Shown: positions 30,401 to 44,100 of the stretch, one piece after another
Numbering within the stretch: position 1 is the first letter of the stretch
Layout of the letters: each line of letters starts with the position of its first letter
NCBI RefSeq assembly: GCF_029227915.1
Contig: NC_079875.1
Span: 28,146,001-28,210,000, forward strand
Length of the DNA: 64,000 nucleotides
Source of the DNA: Hydractinia symbiolongicarpus
Taxonomy: Eukaryota; Cnidaria; Hydrozoa; Anthoathecata; Hydractiniidae
Reading direction: 5' to 3'
Position numbers and translations under genes: made by a program
Notes under the pieces: model-generated
Databases searched by the model: none
What the model saw: only the letters and a program-made list of their open reading frames with translations
What the model was told of the DNA's origin: nothing

Positions 30401-33400
30401 CTGTATCAATTCGAAAAATCGCAAATATATGAGACACTCGTCACTTTGAAATGCCTCGTGTATCAATTTTACGACTAAAATATATAGAACCTGAGGCGAG
30501 GTTGTCGACCCTAAAGTACAATTATCCTTTATCAATACGAAAAATCGCAAATACGTGACACTCGTCACTTTGAAATGCATCGTTTATCAAATTTACGGCT
30601 AAAATATATAGAAACTGAGACGTTGTTGACCCTAAAGTACAATTATCTTGCATCAATACGAAAAGTCGCAACTACACGACACTCGTCACTTTAAAATGGC
30701 TCGTTTATCAATTTTACAACTAAAATATATGGAACCTGAGACGTTGTTGACCCCAAATGGCTCGTTTATCAATTTTACAACTAAAATATATGGAACCTGA
30801 GACGTTGTTGACCCCAAATGACAATTATCTTGTATCAACACGAAGAATCGCAAATATATGAGACATTTGTCTCATTTAAATGCCTCGTTTATCAATTTTA
30901 CGGCTAAGTTATATAGAACCTGAGACGAGGTTGTCGACCCTAAATGACAATTATCTTGTATCAACACGAAGAATCGCAAATATATCAGACATTTGTGTCT
31001 TTTAAATGCCTCGTTTATCAATTTTACAACTAAAATATATAGAACCTGAGACGAAATTGTTGACCCTAAATGACAATTATCTTGTATCAATGCTAAAAAT
31101 GGCAAGTATATGACACTCGTCACTTTGAAATGCCTCGTTTATCAATTTTACGAGTAAAATATATAGAACCTGAGACGTTGTTGACCCCAAATGACATTTG
31201 TCTTGTATCAACACGAAGAATCGCAAATATGTGAGACATTTGTCTCTTTTAAATGCCTCGTTTATCAATTTTACGGCTAAAACATATAGAACCTGAGACG
31301 AGGTACTCGTCCCTAAATGACAATTATTTTGTATCAACACGAAAAATCGCAAATACATGACACTCGTCACTTTGAAATGCCTTGTTTTGTCAATTTTACG
31401 GCTAAAATATATAGAACCTGAGACGAGGTTGTTGACATTAAATGACAATTATCCTGTATCAATACGAAAAATCGCAAATACATGACACTCGTCACTTTGA
31501 AATGCCTCGTTTATCAAATTTACGGCTAAAATATATAGAAACTGAGACGTTGTTGACCCTAAAGTACAATTATCTTGCATCAATACGAAAAGTCGCAACT
31601 ACGCGACACTCGTCACTTTAAAATGGCTCGTTTATCAATTTTACAACTAAAATATATGGAACCTGAGACGTTGTTGACCCCAAATGACAATTATCTTGTA
31701 TCAACACGAAGAATGGCAAATATATGAGACATTTGTTTCTTTTAAATGCGTCGTTTATCAATTTTACGGCTAAAATATATAGAACCTGAGACGAAGTTGT
31801 TGACCCTAAATGACAATTATCTTGTATCAATGCTAAAAATGGCAAGTATATGACACTCGTCACTTTGAAATGCCTCGTTTATCAATTTTACGAGTAAAAT
31901 ATATAGAACCTGAGACGTTGTTGACCCCAAATGACATTTGTCTTGTATCAACACGAAGAATCGCAAATATGTGAGACATTTGTCTCTTTTAAATGCCTTG
32001 TTTATCAATTTTACGGCTAAAACATATAGAACCTGAGACGAGGTACTCGTCCCTAAATGACAATTATTTTGTATCAACACGAAAAATCGCAAATACATGA
32101 CACTCGTCACTTTGAAATGCCTTGTTTTGTCAATTTTACGGCTAAAATATATAGAACCTGAGACGAGGTTGTTGACATTAAATGACAATTATCCTGTATC
32201 AATTCGAAAAATCGCAAATATATGAGACACTCGTCACTTTGAAATGCCTCGTGTATCAATTTTACGACTAAAGTATATAGAACCTGAGACGAGTTTGTCG
32301 TCCCTAAATGACAATTATCTAGTATCAAACGAAAAATCAGAAATATATGACACTCGTCACTTTGAAATGCCTCGTGTATCAATTTTACAACTAAAATATA
32401 TAGAACCTGAGGCGAGGTTGTCGTCCCTAAATGACAATTATCCTGTATCAATTCGATAAATCGCAAATATATGAGACACTCGTCACTTTGAAATGCCTCG
32501 TGTATCAATTTTACGACTAAAATATATAGAACCTGAGGCGAGGTTGTCGACCCTAAAGTACAATTATCTTTTATCAATACGAAAAATTGCAAATACATGA
32601 CACTCGTCACTTTGAAATGCATCGTGTATCAATTTTACGACTAAAATATATAGAACCTGAGGCGAGGTTGTCGTCCCTAAATAACAATTATCCTGTATCA
32701 TTTCGAAAAATCGCAAATATATGAGACACTCGTCACTTTTAAATGCCTCGTTTATCAATTTTACGGCTAGAATATGTAGAAACTGAGACGTTGTCGACCC
32801 TAAAGTACAATTATCCTTTATCAATGCGAAAAATGGCAAATACATGAGATTCGTCACTTTGAAACCCCTCGTTTTTCAATTTTACGACTACAATATATAG
32901 AACCTGAGACGAGGTTTTTGTCCCTAAATGACAATTATCCTGTATTAATGCGACAAATTGCAAATATATGAGACACTCGTCACTTTTAAATACCTCGTTT
33001 ATCAATTTTACGGCTAAAATATATAGAACCTGAGGCGAGGTTTTTGTCCCAAAATGACAATTATCCTGTATTAATGCGACAAATTGCAAATATATGAGAC
33101 ACTCGTCACTTTTAAATACCTTGTTTATCAATTTTACGGCTAAAATATATAGAACCTGAGACGAGGTTTTTGTCCCTAAATGACAATTATCCTGTATTAA
33201 TGCGACAAATTGCAAATATATGAGACACTCGTCACTTTTAAATACCTCGTTTATCAATTTTACGGCTAAAATATATAGAACCTGAGGCGAGGTTGTCGTC
33301 CCTAAATGACAATTATCTTGTATCAATGCGACAAATTGCAAATATATGACACACTCGTCACTTTTAAATACCTCGTTTATCAATTTTACGGCTAAAATAT

Positions 33401-36400
33401 ATAGAAACTCAGACGTTGTCGCCCCTAAAGTACAATTATCTTGTATCAATACGAAAAATCTCAAATACATGGCACTTGTTACTTTGAAATGCCTCGTTTA
33501 TCAATCTTACGACTAAATTATATAGAACTTGAGACGAGGTTGTTGACAATAAATGACAATTATCCTGTATCAATTCGAAAAATCGCAAATATATGAGACA
33601 CTCGTTACTTTGAAATGCCTCGTGTATCAATTTTACGACTAAAATATATAGAACCTGAGGCGAGGTTGTCGACCCTAAAGTACAATTATCCTTTATCAAT
33701 ACGAAAAATCGCAAATACATGACACTCGTCACTTTGAAATGCCTCGTATATCAATTTTACGACTAAAATATATAGCACCTGAGGCGAGGTTGTCGTCCCT
33801 AAATGACAATTATCTTGTATAAATACGAAAAATCTCAAATACATGGCACTCGTTACTTTGAAATGCCTCGTATATCAATTTTACGACTAAAATATATATA
33901 AACTGAAACGAGGTTGTCGTCCCTAAATGACAATTATCTTGTATCAATACGAAAAATCTCAAATACATGGCACTCGTTACTTTGAAATGCCTCGTTTATC
34001 AATTTTACGACTAAAATATATAGAAACTGAAACGAGGTTGTCGTCCCTAAATGACAATTACCTTGTATCAATACGAAAAATCCCAAATACATGGCACTCG
34101 TCACTTTGAAATGCCTCGTTTATCAATTTTACGGCTAAAATATATAGAAACTGAAACGAGGTTGTCGTCCCTAAATGACAATTATCTTGTATAAATACGA
34201 AAAATCTCAAATACATGGCACTCGTTACTTTGAAATACCTCGTTTATCAATTTTACGACTAAAATATATATAAACTGAAACGAGGTTGTCGTCCCTAAAT
34301 GACAATTATCTTGTATCAATACGAAAAATCCCAAATACATGGCACTCGTCACTTTGAAATGCCTCGTTTATCAATTTTACGACTAAAATATATAGAAACT
34401 GAAACGAGGTTGTCGTCCCTAAATGACAATTATCTTGTATCAATACGAAAAATCCCAAATACATGGCACTCGTCACTTTGAAATGCCTCGTTTATTAATT
34501 TTACGGCTAAAATATATAGAAACTGAAACGAGGTTGTCGTCCCTAAATGACAATTATCTTGTATCAATCCGAAAAATCGCAAATATATGAGACACTCGTT
34601 ACTTTTAAATGACTCGTTTATCAATTTCACGGCTAAAATATATAGAAACTCAGACGTTGTCGACCCTAAAGTACAATTATCCTTTATCAATACGAAAATC
34701 TCAAATATATGACACTCGTTACTTTCAATTGCCTGGTTTATCAATTTTACGACTAAAATATATAGAAACTGAAACGAGGTTGTCGTTCCTAAATGACAAT
34801 TATCTTGTATCAATACGAAAAATCCCAAATACATGGCACTCGTCACTTTGAAATGCCTCGTTTATCAATTTTACGGCTAAAATATATAGAATCACAAACG
34901 AGGTTGTCGTCCCTAAATGACAATTATTTTGTATCAACACGAAAAATCGCAAATATATGACACTCGTCACTTTAAAATGCCTTGTTTATCAATTTTGCGA
35001 CTAAAATATATAGAAACTGCAACGAGGTTGTCGACTCTAAATGACATTTATCTTGTATAAATACGAAAAATAGCAAATATATAACACTCGTCACTTTGAA
35101 ATGCCTCGTTTATCTATTTTACGACTAAAGTATATAGAACCTGAGACGAGGTTTTTGTCCCTAAATGACAATTATCCTGTATTAATGCGACAAATTGCAA
35201 ATATATGAGACACTCGTTACTTTTAAATGACTCGTTTATCAATTTTACGGCTAAAATATATAGAACCTGAGGCGAGGTTGTCGACCCTAAAGTACAATTA
35301 TCCTTTATCAATACGAAAAATCGCAAATACATGACACTCGTCACTTTGAAATGCCTCGTTTATCAATCTTACGACTAAATTATATAGAACTTGAGACGAG
35401 GTTGTTGACATTAAATGACAATTATCCTGTATCAATTCGATAAATCGCAAATATATGAGACACTCGTCACTTTGAAATGCCTCGTGTATCAATTTTACGA
35501 CTAAAATATATAGAACCTGGGGCGAGGTTGTCGACCCTAAAGTACAATTATCCTTTATCAATACGAAAAATCGCAAATACATGACACTCGTCACTTTGAA
35601 GTGCATCGTTTATCAAATTTACGGCGAAAATATATAGAACCTGAGACGAGGTTGTTGACCCTAAATGACAATTATCTTGTATCAATGCTAAAAATGGCAA
35701 GTATATGACACTCGTCACTTTGAAATGCCTCGTTTATCAATCTTACGACTAAATTATATAGAACTTGAGACGAGGTTGTTGACATTAAATGACAATTATC
35801 CTGTATCAATTCGATAAATCGCAAATATATGAGACACTCGTCACTTTGAAATGCCTCGTGTATCAATTTTACGACTAAAATATATAGAACCTGGGGCGAG
35901 GTTGTCGACCCTAAAGTACAATTATCCTTTATCAATACGAAAAATCGCAAATACATGACACTCGTCACTTTGAAGTGCATCGTTTATCAAATTTACGGGT
36001 AAAATATATAGAACCTGAGACGAGGTTGTTGACCCTAAATGACAATTATCTTGTATCAATGCTAAAAATGGCAAGTATATGACACTCGTCACTTTGAAAT
36101 GCCTCGTTTATCAATTTTACGAGTAAAATATATAGAACCTGAGACGTTGTTGACCCCAAATGACATTTGTCTTGTATCAACACGAAGAATCGCAAATATG
36201 TGAGACATTTGTCTCTTTTAAATGCCTCGTTTATCAATTTTACGGCTAAAACATATAGAACCTGAGACGAGGTACTCGTCCCTAAATGACAATTATTTTG
36301 TATCAACACGAAAAATCGCAAATACATGACACTCGTCACTTTGAAATGCCTCGTTTATCAATTTTACGAGTAAAATATATAGAACCTGAGACGTTGTTGA

Positions 36401-38139
36401 CCCCAAATGACATTTGTCTTGTATCAACACGAAGAATCGCAAATATGTGAGACATTTGTCTCTTTTAAATGCCTCGTTTATCAATTTTACGGCTAAAACA
36501 TATAGAACCTGAAACGAGGTACTCGTCCCTAAATGACAATTATTTTGTATCAACACGAAAAATCGCAAATACATGACACTCGTCACTTTAAAATGCCTCG
36601 TTTATCAATTTCGCGACTAAAATATATAGAAACTGCAACGAGGTTGTCGACTCTAAATGACATTTATCTTGTATAAATATGAAAAATAGCAAATATATAA
36701 CACTCGTCACTTTGAAATGCCTCGTTTATCTATTTTACGACTAAAGTATATAGAACCTGAGACGAGTATGTCGTCCCTAAATGACAATTATCTAGTATCA
36801 AACGAAAAATCAGAAATATATGACACTCATCACTTTAAAATGCCTCGTTTATCTATTTTACGACTAAAGTATATAGAACCTGAGACGAGTATGTTGACCC
36901 TAAAGTACAAATATCTTGTATCAATACGAAAAATCGCAAATATACAACACTCGTCACTTCTAAATGCGTTGTTTATCAATTCCACGGCTATAATATATAG
37001 CACCTGAGGCGAGGTTGTCGTCCCTAAATGACAATTCTCTTGTATCAATACGAAAAATCCCAAATACATGGCACTCGTCACTTTTAAATACCTCGTTTAT
37101 CAATTTTACGACTAAAATATATAGAAACTGAAACGAGGTTGTCGTCCCTAAATGACAATTATCTTGTATCAATACGAAAAATCCCAAATACATGGCACTC
37201 GTCACTTTTAAATACCTCGTTTATCAATTTTACGACTAAAATATATAGAAACTGAAACGAGGTTGTCGTCCCTAAATGACAATTATCTTGTATCAATACG
37301 AAAAATCCCAAATACATGGCACTCGTCACTTTTAAATACCTCGTTTATCAATTTTACGGCTAAAATATATAGAAACTCAGACGTTGTCGCCCCTAAAGTA
37401 CAATTATCTTGTATCAATACGAAAAATCTCAAATATATGGCACTTGTTACTTTGAAATGCCTCGTTTATCAATCTTACGACTAAATTATATAGAACTTGA
37501 GACGATGTTGTTGACATTAAATGACAATTATCCTGTATCAATTCGATAAATCGCAAATATATGAGACACTCGTCACTTTGAAATGCCTCGTGTATCAATT
37601 TTACGACTAAAATATATAGAACCTGGGGCGAGGTTGTCGACCCTAAAGTACAATTATCCTTTATCAATACGAAAAATCGCAAATACATGCCACTCGTCAC
37701 TTTGAAATGCCTCGTTTATCAATTTTACGAGTAAAATATATAGAACCTGAGACGTTGTTGACCCCAAATGACATTTGTCTTGTATCAACACGAAGAATCG
37801 CAAATATGTGAGACATTTGTCTCTTTTAAATGCCTCGTTTATCAATTTTACGGCTGAAACATATAGAACCTGAGACGAGGTACTCGTCCCTAAATGACAA
37901 TTATTTTGTATCAACACGAAAAATCGCAAATACATGACACTCGTCACTTTGAAATGCCTCGTATATCAATTTTACGACTAAAATATATAGCACCTGAGGC
38001 GAGGTTGTCGTCCTTAAATGACAATTATCTTGTATAAATACGAAAAATCCCAAATACATGGCACTCGTTACTTTGAAATACCTCGTTTATCAATTTTACG
38101 ACTAAAATATATAGAAACTGAAACGAGGTTGTCGTTCCT

Positions 38140-41100
38140 AAATGACAATTATCTTGTATCAATACGAAAAATCCCAAATACATGGCACTCGTTACTTTAA
38201 AATGCCTCGTATATCAATTTTACGACTAAAATATATAGCACCTGAGGCGAGGTTGTCGTCCCTAAATGACAATTATCCTGTATCAATTCGACAAATCGCA
38301 AATATATGAGACACTCGTCACTTTGAAATGCCTCGTGTATCAATTTTACGACTAAAATATATAGAACCTGAGGCGAGGTTGTCGACCCTAAAGTACAATT
38401 ATCCTTTATCAATACGAAAAATCGCAAATACATGACACTCGTCACTTTGAAATGCCTCGTATATCAATTTTACGACTAAAATATATAGCACCTGAGGCGA
38501 GGTTGTCGTCCTTAAATGACAATTATCTTGTATAAATACGAAAAATCTCAAATACATGGCACTCGTTACTTTGAAATGCCTCGTTTATCAATTTTACGAC
38601 TAAAATATATAGAAACTGAAACGAGGTTGTCGTCCCTAAATGACAATTATCTTGTATCAATACGAAAAATCCCAAATACATGGCACTCGTCACTTTGAAA
38701 TGCCTCGTGTATCAATTTTACGGCTAAAATATATAGAAACTGAGACGAGGTTTTTGTCCCTAATTGACAATTATCCTGTATTAATTCGAAAAATCGCAAA
38801 TATATGAGACACTCGTTACTTTTAAATGACTCGTTTATCAATTTTAAGGCTAAAATATATAGAAACTCAGACGTTGTCGACCCTAAATGACAATTATCTT
38901 GTATCAATACGAAAAATCCCAAATACATGGCACTCGTCACTTTGAAATGCCTCGTTTATCAATTTTACGGCTAAAATATATAGAATCACAAACGAGGTTG
39001 TCGTCCCTAAATGACAATTATTTTGTATCAATACGAAAAATCGCAAATACATGGCACTCGTCACTTTGAAATGCCTCGTTTATCAATCTTACGACTAAAT
39101 TATATAGAACTTGAGACGAGGTTGTTGACATTAAATGACAATTATCCTGTATCAATTCGATAAATCGCAAATATATGAGACACTCGTCACTTTGAAATGC
39201 CTCGTGTATCAATTTTACGACTAAAATATATAGAACCTGGGGCGAGGTTGTCGACCCTAAAGTACAATTATCCTTTATCAATACGAAAAATCGCAAATAC
39301 ATGACACTCGTCACTTTGAAGTGCATCGTTTATCAAATTTACGGCTAAAATATATAGAACCTGAGACGAGGTTGTTGACCCTAAATGACAATTATCTTGT
39401 ATCAATGCTAAAAATGGCAAGTATATGACACTCGTCACTTTGAAATGCCTCGTTTATCAATTTTACGACTAAAATATATAGCACCTGAGGCGAGGTTGTC
39501 GTCCTTAAATGACAATTATCTTGTATAAATACGAAAAATCTCAAATACATGGCACTCGTTACTTTGAAATGCCTCGTTTATCAATTTTACGACTAAAATA
39601 TATAGAAACTGAAACGAGGTTGTCGTCCCTAAATGACAATTATCTTGTATCAATACGAAAAATCCCAAATACATGGCACTCGTCACTTTGAAATGCCTCG
39701 TTTATCAATTTTACGGCTAAAATATATAGAACCTGAGACGAGGTTTTTGTCCCTAATTGACAATTATCCTGTATCAATTCGAAAAATCGCAAATATATGA
39801 GACACTCGTTACTTTTAAATGACTCGTTTATCAATTTTAAGGCTAAAATATATAGAAACTCAGACGTTGTCGACCCTAAAGTACAATTATCCTTTATCAA
39901 TACGAAAAATCTCAAATACATGACACTCACTTCTTTTAAATGCGTCGTTTATCAATTTTACGACTAAAATATATAGAAACTCAAACGAGGTTGTCGTCCC
40001 TAAATGACAATTATCTTGTATCAATACGAAAAATCCCAAATACATGGCACTCGTCACTTTGAAATGCCTCGTTTATCAATTTTACGGCAAAAATATATAG
40101 AAACTGCAACGAGGTTGTCGACTCTAAATGACATTTATCTTGTATAAATATGAAAAATAGCAAATATATAACACTCGTCACTTTGAAATGCCTCGTTTAT
40201 CTATTTTACGACTAAAGTATATAGAACCTGAGACGAGTATGTCGTCCCTAAATGACAATTATCTAGTATCAAACGAAAAATCAGAAATATATGACACTTA
40301 TCACTTTAAAATGCCTCGTTTATCAATTTAGCGGCTAAAATATATAGAAACTGAAACGAGGTTGTTGACCCTAAAGTACAAATATCTTGTATCAATACGA
40401 AAAATCGCAAATATACAACACTCGTCACTTCTAAATGCGTCGTTTATCAATTTTACGGCTAAAATATATAGAAACTCAGACGTTGTCGCCCCTAAAGTAC
40501 AATTATCTTGTATCAATACGAAAAATCTCAAATATATGGCACTTGTTACTTTGAAATGCCTCGTTTATCAATCTTACGACTAAATTATATAGAACTTGAG
40601 ACGAGGTTGTTGACATTAAATGACAATTATCCTGTATCAATTCGAAAAATCGCAAATATATGAGACACTTGTTACTTTTAAATGACTCGTTTATCAATTT
40701 TACGGCTAAAATATATAGAATCACAAACGAGGTTGTCGTCCCTAAATGACAATTATCTTGTATCAATACGAAAAATCCCAAATACATGGCACTCGTCACT
40801 TTTAAATACCTCGTTTATCAATTTTACGGCTAAAATATATAGAAACTCAGACGTTGTCGCCCCTAAAGTACAATTATCTTGTATCAATACGAAAAATCTC
40901 AAATATATGACACTCGTTACTTTCAATTGCCTGGTTTATCAATTTTACGAGTAAAATATATAGAAACTGAAACGAGGTTGTGGTCCCTAAATGACAATTA
41001 TCTTGTATCAATACGAAAAGTCCCAAATACATGGCACTCGTCACTTTGAAATGCCTCGTTTATCAAGTTTACGGCTAAAATATATAGAATCACAAACGAG

Positions 41101-44100
41101 GTTGTCGTCCCTAAATGACAATTATTTTGTATCAACACGAAAAATCGCAAATACATGACACTCGTCACTTTAAAATGCCTCGTTTATCAATTTTGCGACT
41201 AAAATATATAGAAACTGCAACGAGGTTGTCGACTCTAAATGACATTTATCTTGTATAAATACGAAAAATAGCAAATATATAACACTCGTCACTTTGAAAT
41301 GCCTCGTTTATCTATTTTACGACTAAAGTATATAGAACCTGAGACGAGTTTGTCGTCCCTAAATGACAATTATCTAGTATCAAACGGAAAATCAGAAATA
41401 TATGACACTCATCACTTTAAAATGCCTCGTTTATCAATTTAGCGGCTAAAATATACAGAAACTGAAACGAGGTTGTTGACCCTAAAGTACAAATATCTTG
41501 TATCAATACGAAAAATCGCAAATATACAACACTCGTCACTTCTAAATGCGTCGTTTATCAATTCCACGGCTAAAATATAAGAACCTAGACGTTGTTGACC
41601 CTAAAATACAACTATCTTGTGTCAATACGAAAAATCGCAAATAGGTGACACTCTTCACTTTGAAATGCCTCGTTTATCAATTTTAAGGCTATAATATATA
41701 GAAACTGAAACGAGGTTGTCGTTCCTAAATGACAATTATCTTGTATCAACACGAAAAATCGCAAATACATGACACTCGTCACTTTAAAATGCCTCGTTTA
41801 TCAATTTTGCGACTAAAATATATAGAAACTGCAACGAGGTTGTCGACTCTAAATGACATTTATCTTGTATAAATACGAAAAATAGCAAATATATAACACT
41901 CGTCACTTTGAAATGCCTCGTTTATCTATTTTACGACTAAAGTATATAGAACCTGAGACGAGTATGTCGTCCCTAAATGACAATTATCTAGTATCAAACG
42001 AAAAATCAGAAATATATGACACTTATCACTTTAAAATGCCTCGTTTATCAATTTAGCGGCTAAAATATATAGAAACTGAAACGAGGTTGTTGACCCTAAA
42101 GTACAAATATCTTGTATCAATACGAAAAATCGCAAATATACAACACTCGTCACTTCTAAATGCGTCGTTTATCAATTTTACGGCTAAAATATATAGAAAC
42201 TCAGACGTTGTCGCCCCTAAAGTACAATTATCTTGTATCAATACGAAAAATCTCAAATATATGGCACTTGTTACTTTGAAATGCCTCGTTTATCAATCTT
42301 ACGACTAAATTATATAGAACTTGAGACGAGGTTGTTGACATTAAATGACAATTATCCTGTATCAATTCGAAAAATCGCAAATATATGAGACACTTGTTAC
42401 TTTTAAATGACTCGTTTATCAATTTTACGGCTAAAATATATAGAATCACAAACGAGGTTGTCGTCCCTAAATGACAATTATCTTGTATCAATACGAAAAA
42501 TCCCAAATACATGGCACTCGTCACTTTTAAATACCTCGTTTATCAATTTTACGGCTAAAATATATAGAAACTCAGACGTTGTCGCCCCTAAAGTACAATT
42601 ATCTTGTATCAATACGAAAAATCTCAAATATATGACACTCGTTACTTTCAATTGCCTGGTTTATCAATTTTACGACTAAAATATATAGAAACTGAAACGA
42701 GGTTGTGGTCCCTAAATGACAATTATCTTGTATCAATACGAAAAATCCCAAATACATGGCACTCGTCACTTTGAAATGCCTCGTTTATCAAGTTTACGGC
42801 TAAAATATATAGAATCACAAACGAGGTTGTCGTCCCTAAATGACAATTATTTTGTATCAACACGAAAAATCGCAAATACATGACACTCGTCACTTTAAAA
42901 TGCCTCGTTTATCAATTTTGCGACTAAAATATATAGAAACTGCAACGAGGTTGTCGACTCTAAATGACATTTATCTTGTATAAATACGAAAAATAGCAAA
43001 TATATAACACTCGTCACTTTGAAATGCCTCGTTTATCTATTTTACGACTAAAGTATATAGAACCTGAGACGAGTTTGTCGTCCCTAAATGACAATTATCT
43101 AGTATCAAACGGAAAATCAGAAATATATGACACTCATCACTTTAAAATGCCTCGTTTATCAATTTAGCGGCTAAAATATACAGAAACTGAAACGAGGTTG
43201 TTGACCCTAAAGTACAAATATCTTGTATCAATACGAAAAATCGCAAATATACAACACTCGTCACTTCTAAATGCGTCGTTTATCAATTCCACGGCTAAAA
43301 TATAAGAACCTAGACGTTGTTGACCCTAAAATACAACTATCTTGTGTCAATACGAAAAATCGCAAATAGGTGACACTCTTCACTTTGAAATGCCTCGTTT
43401 ATCAATTTTAAGGCTATAATATATAGAAACTGAAACGAGGTTGTCGTTCCTAAATGACAATTATCTTGTATCAATACGAAAAATCCCAAATACATGGCAC
43501 TCGTTACTTTAAAATGCCTCGTATATCAATTTTACGACTAAAATATATAGCACCTGAGGCGAGGTTGTCGTCCCTAAATGACAATTATCCTGTATCAATT
43601 CGACAAATCGCAAATATATGAGACACTCGTCACTTTGAAATGCCTCGTGTATCAATTTTACGACTAAAATATATAGAACCTGAGGCGAGGTTGTCGACCC
43701 TAAAATACAATTATCCTTTATCAATACGAAAAATCGCAAATACATGACACTCGTCACTTTGAAATGCCTCGTATATCAATTTTACGACTAAAATATATAG
43801 AAACTGAAACGAGGTTGTCGTCCTTAAATGACAATTATCTTGTATCAACACGAAAAATCTCAAATACATGGCACTCGTTACTTTGAAATGCCTCGTTTAT
43901 CAATTTTACGACTAAAATATATAGAAACTGAAACGAGGTTGTCGTCCCTAAATGACAATTATCTTGTATCAATACGAAAAATCCCAAATACATGGCACTC
44001 GTCACTTTGAAATGCCTCGTGTATCAATTTTACGGCTAAAATATATAGAAACTGAGACGAGGTTTTTGTCCCTAATTGACAATTATCCTGTATTAATTCG

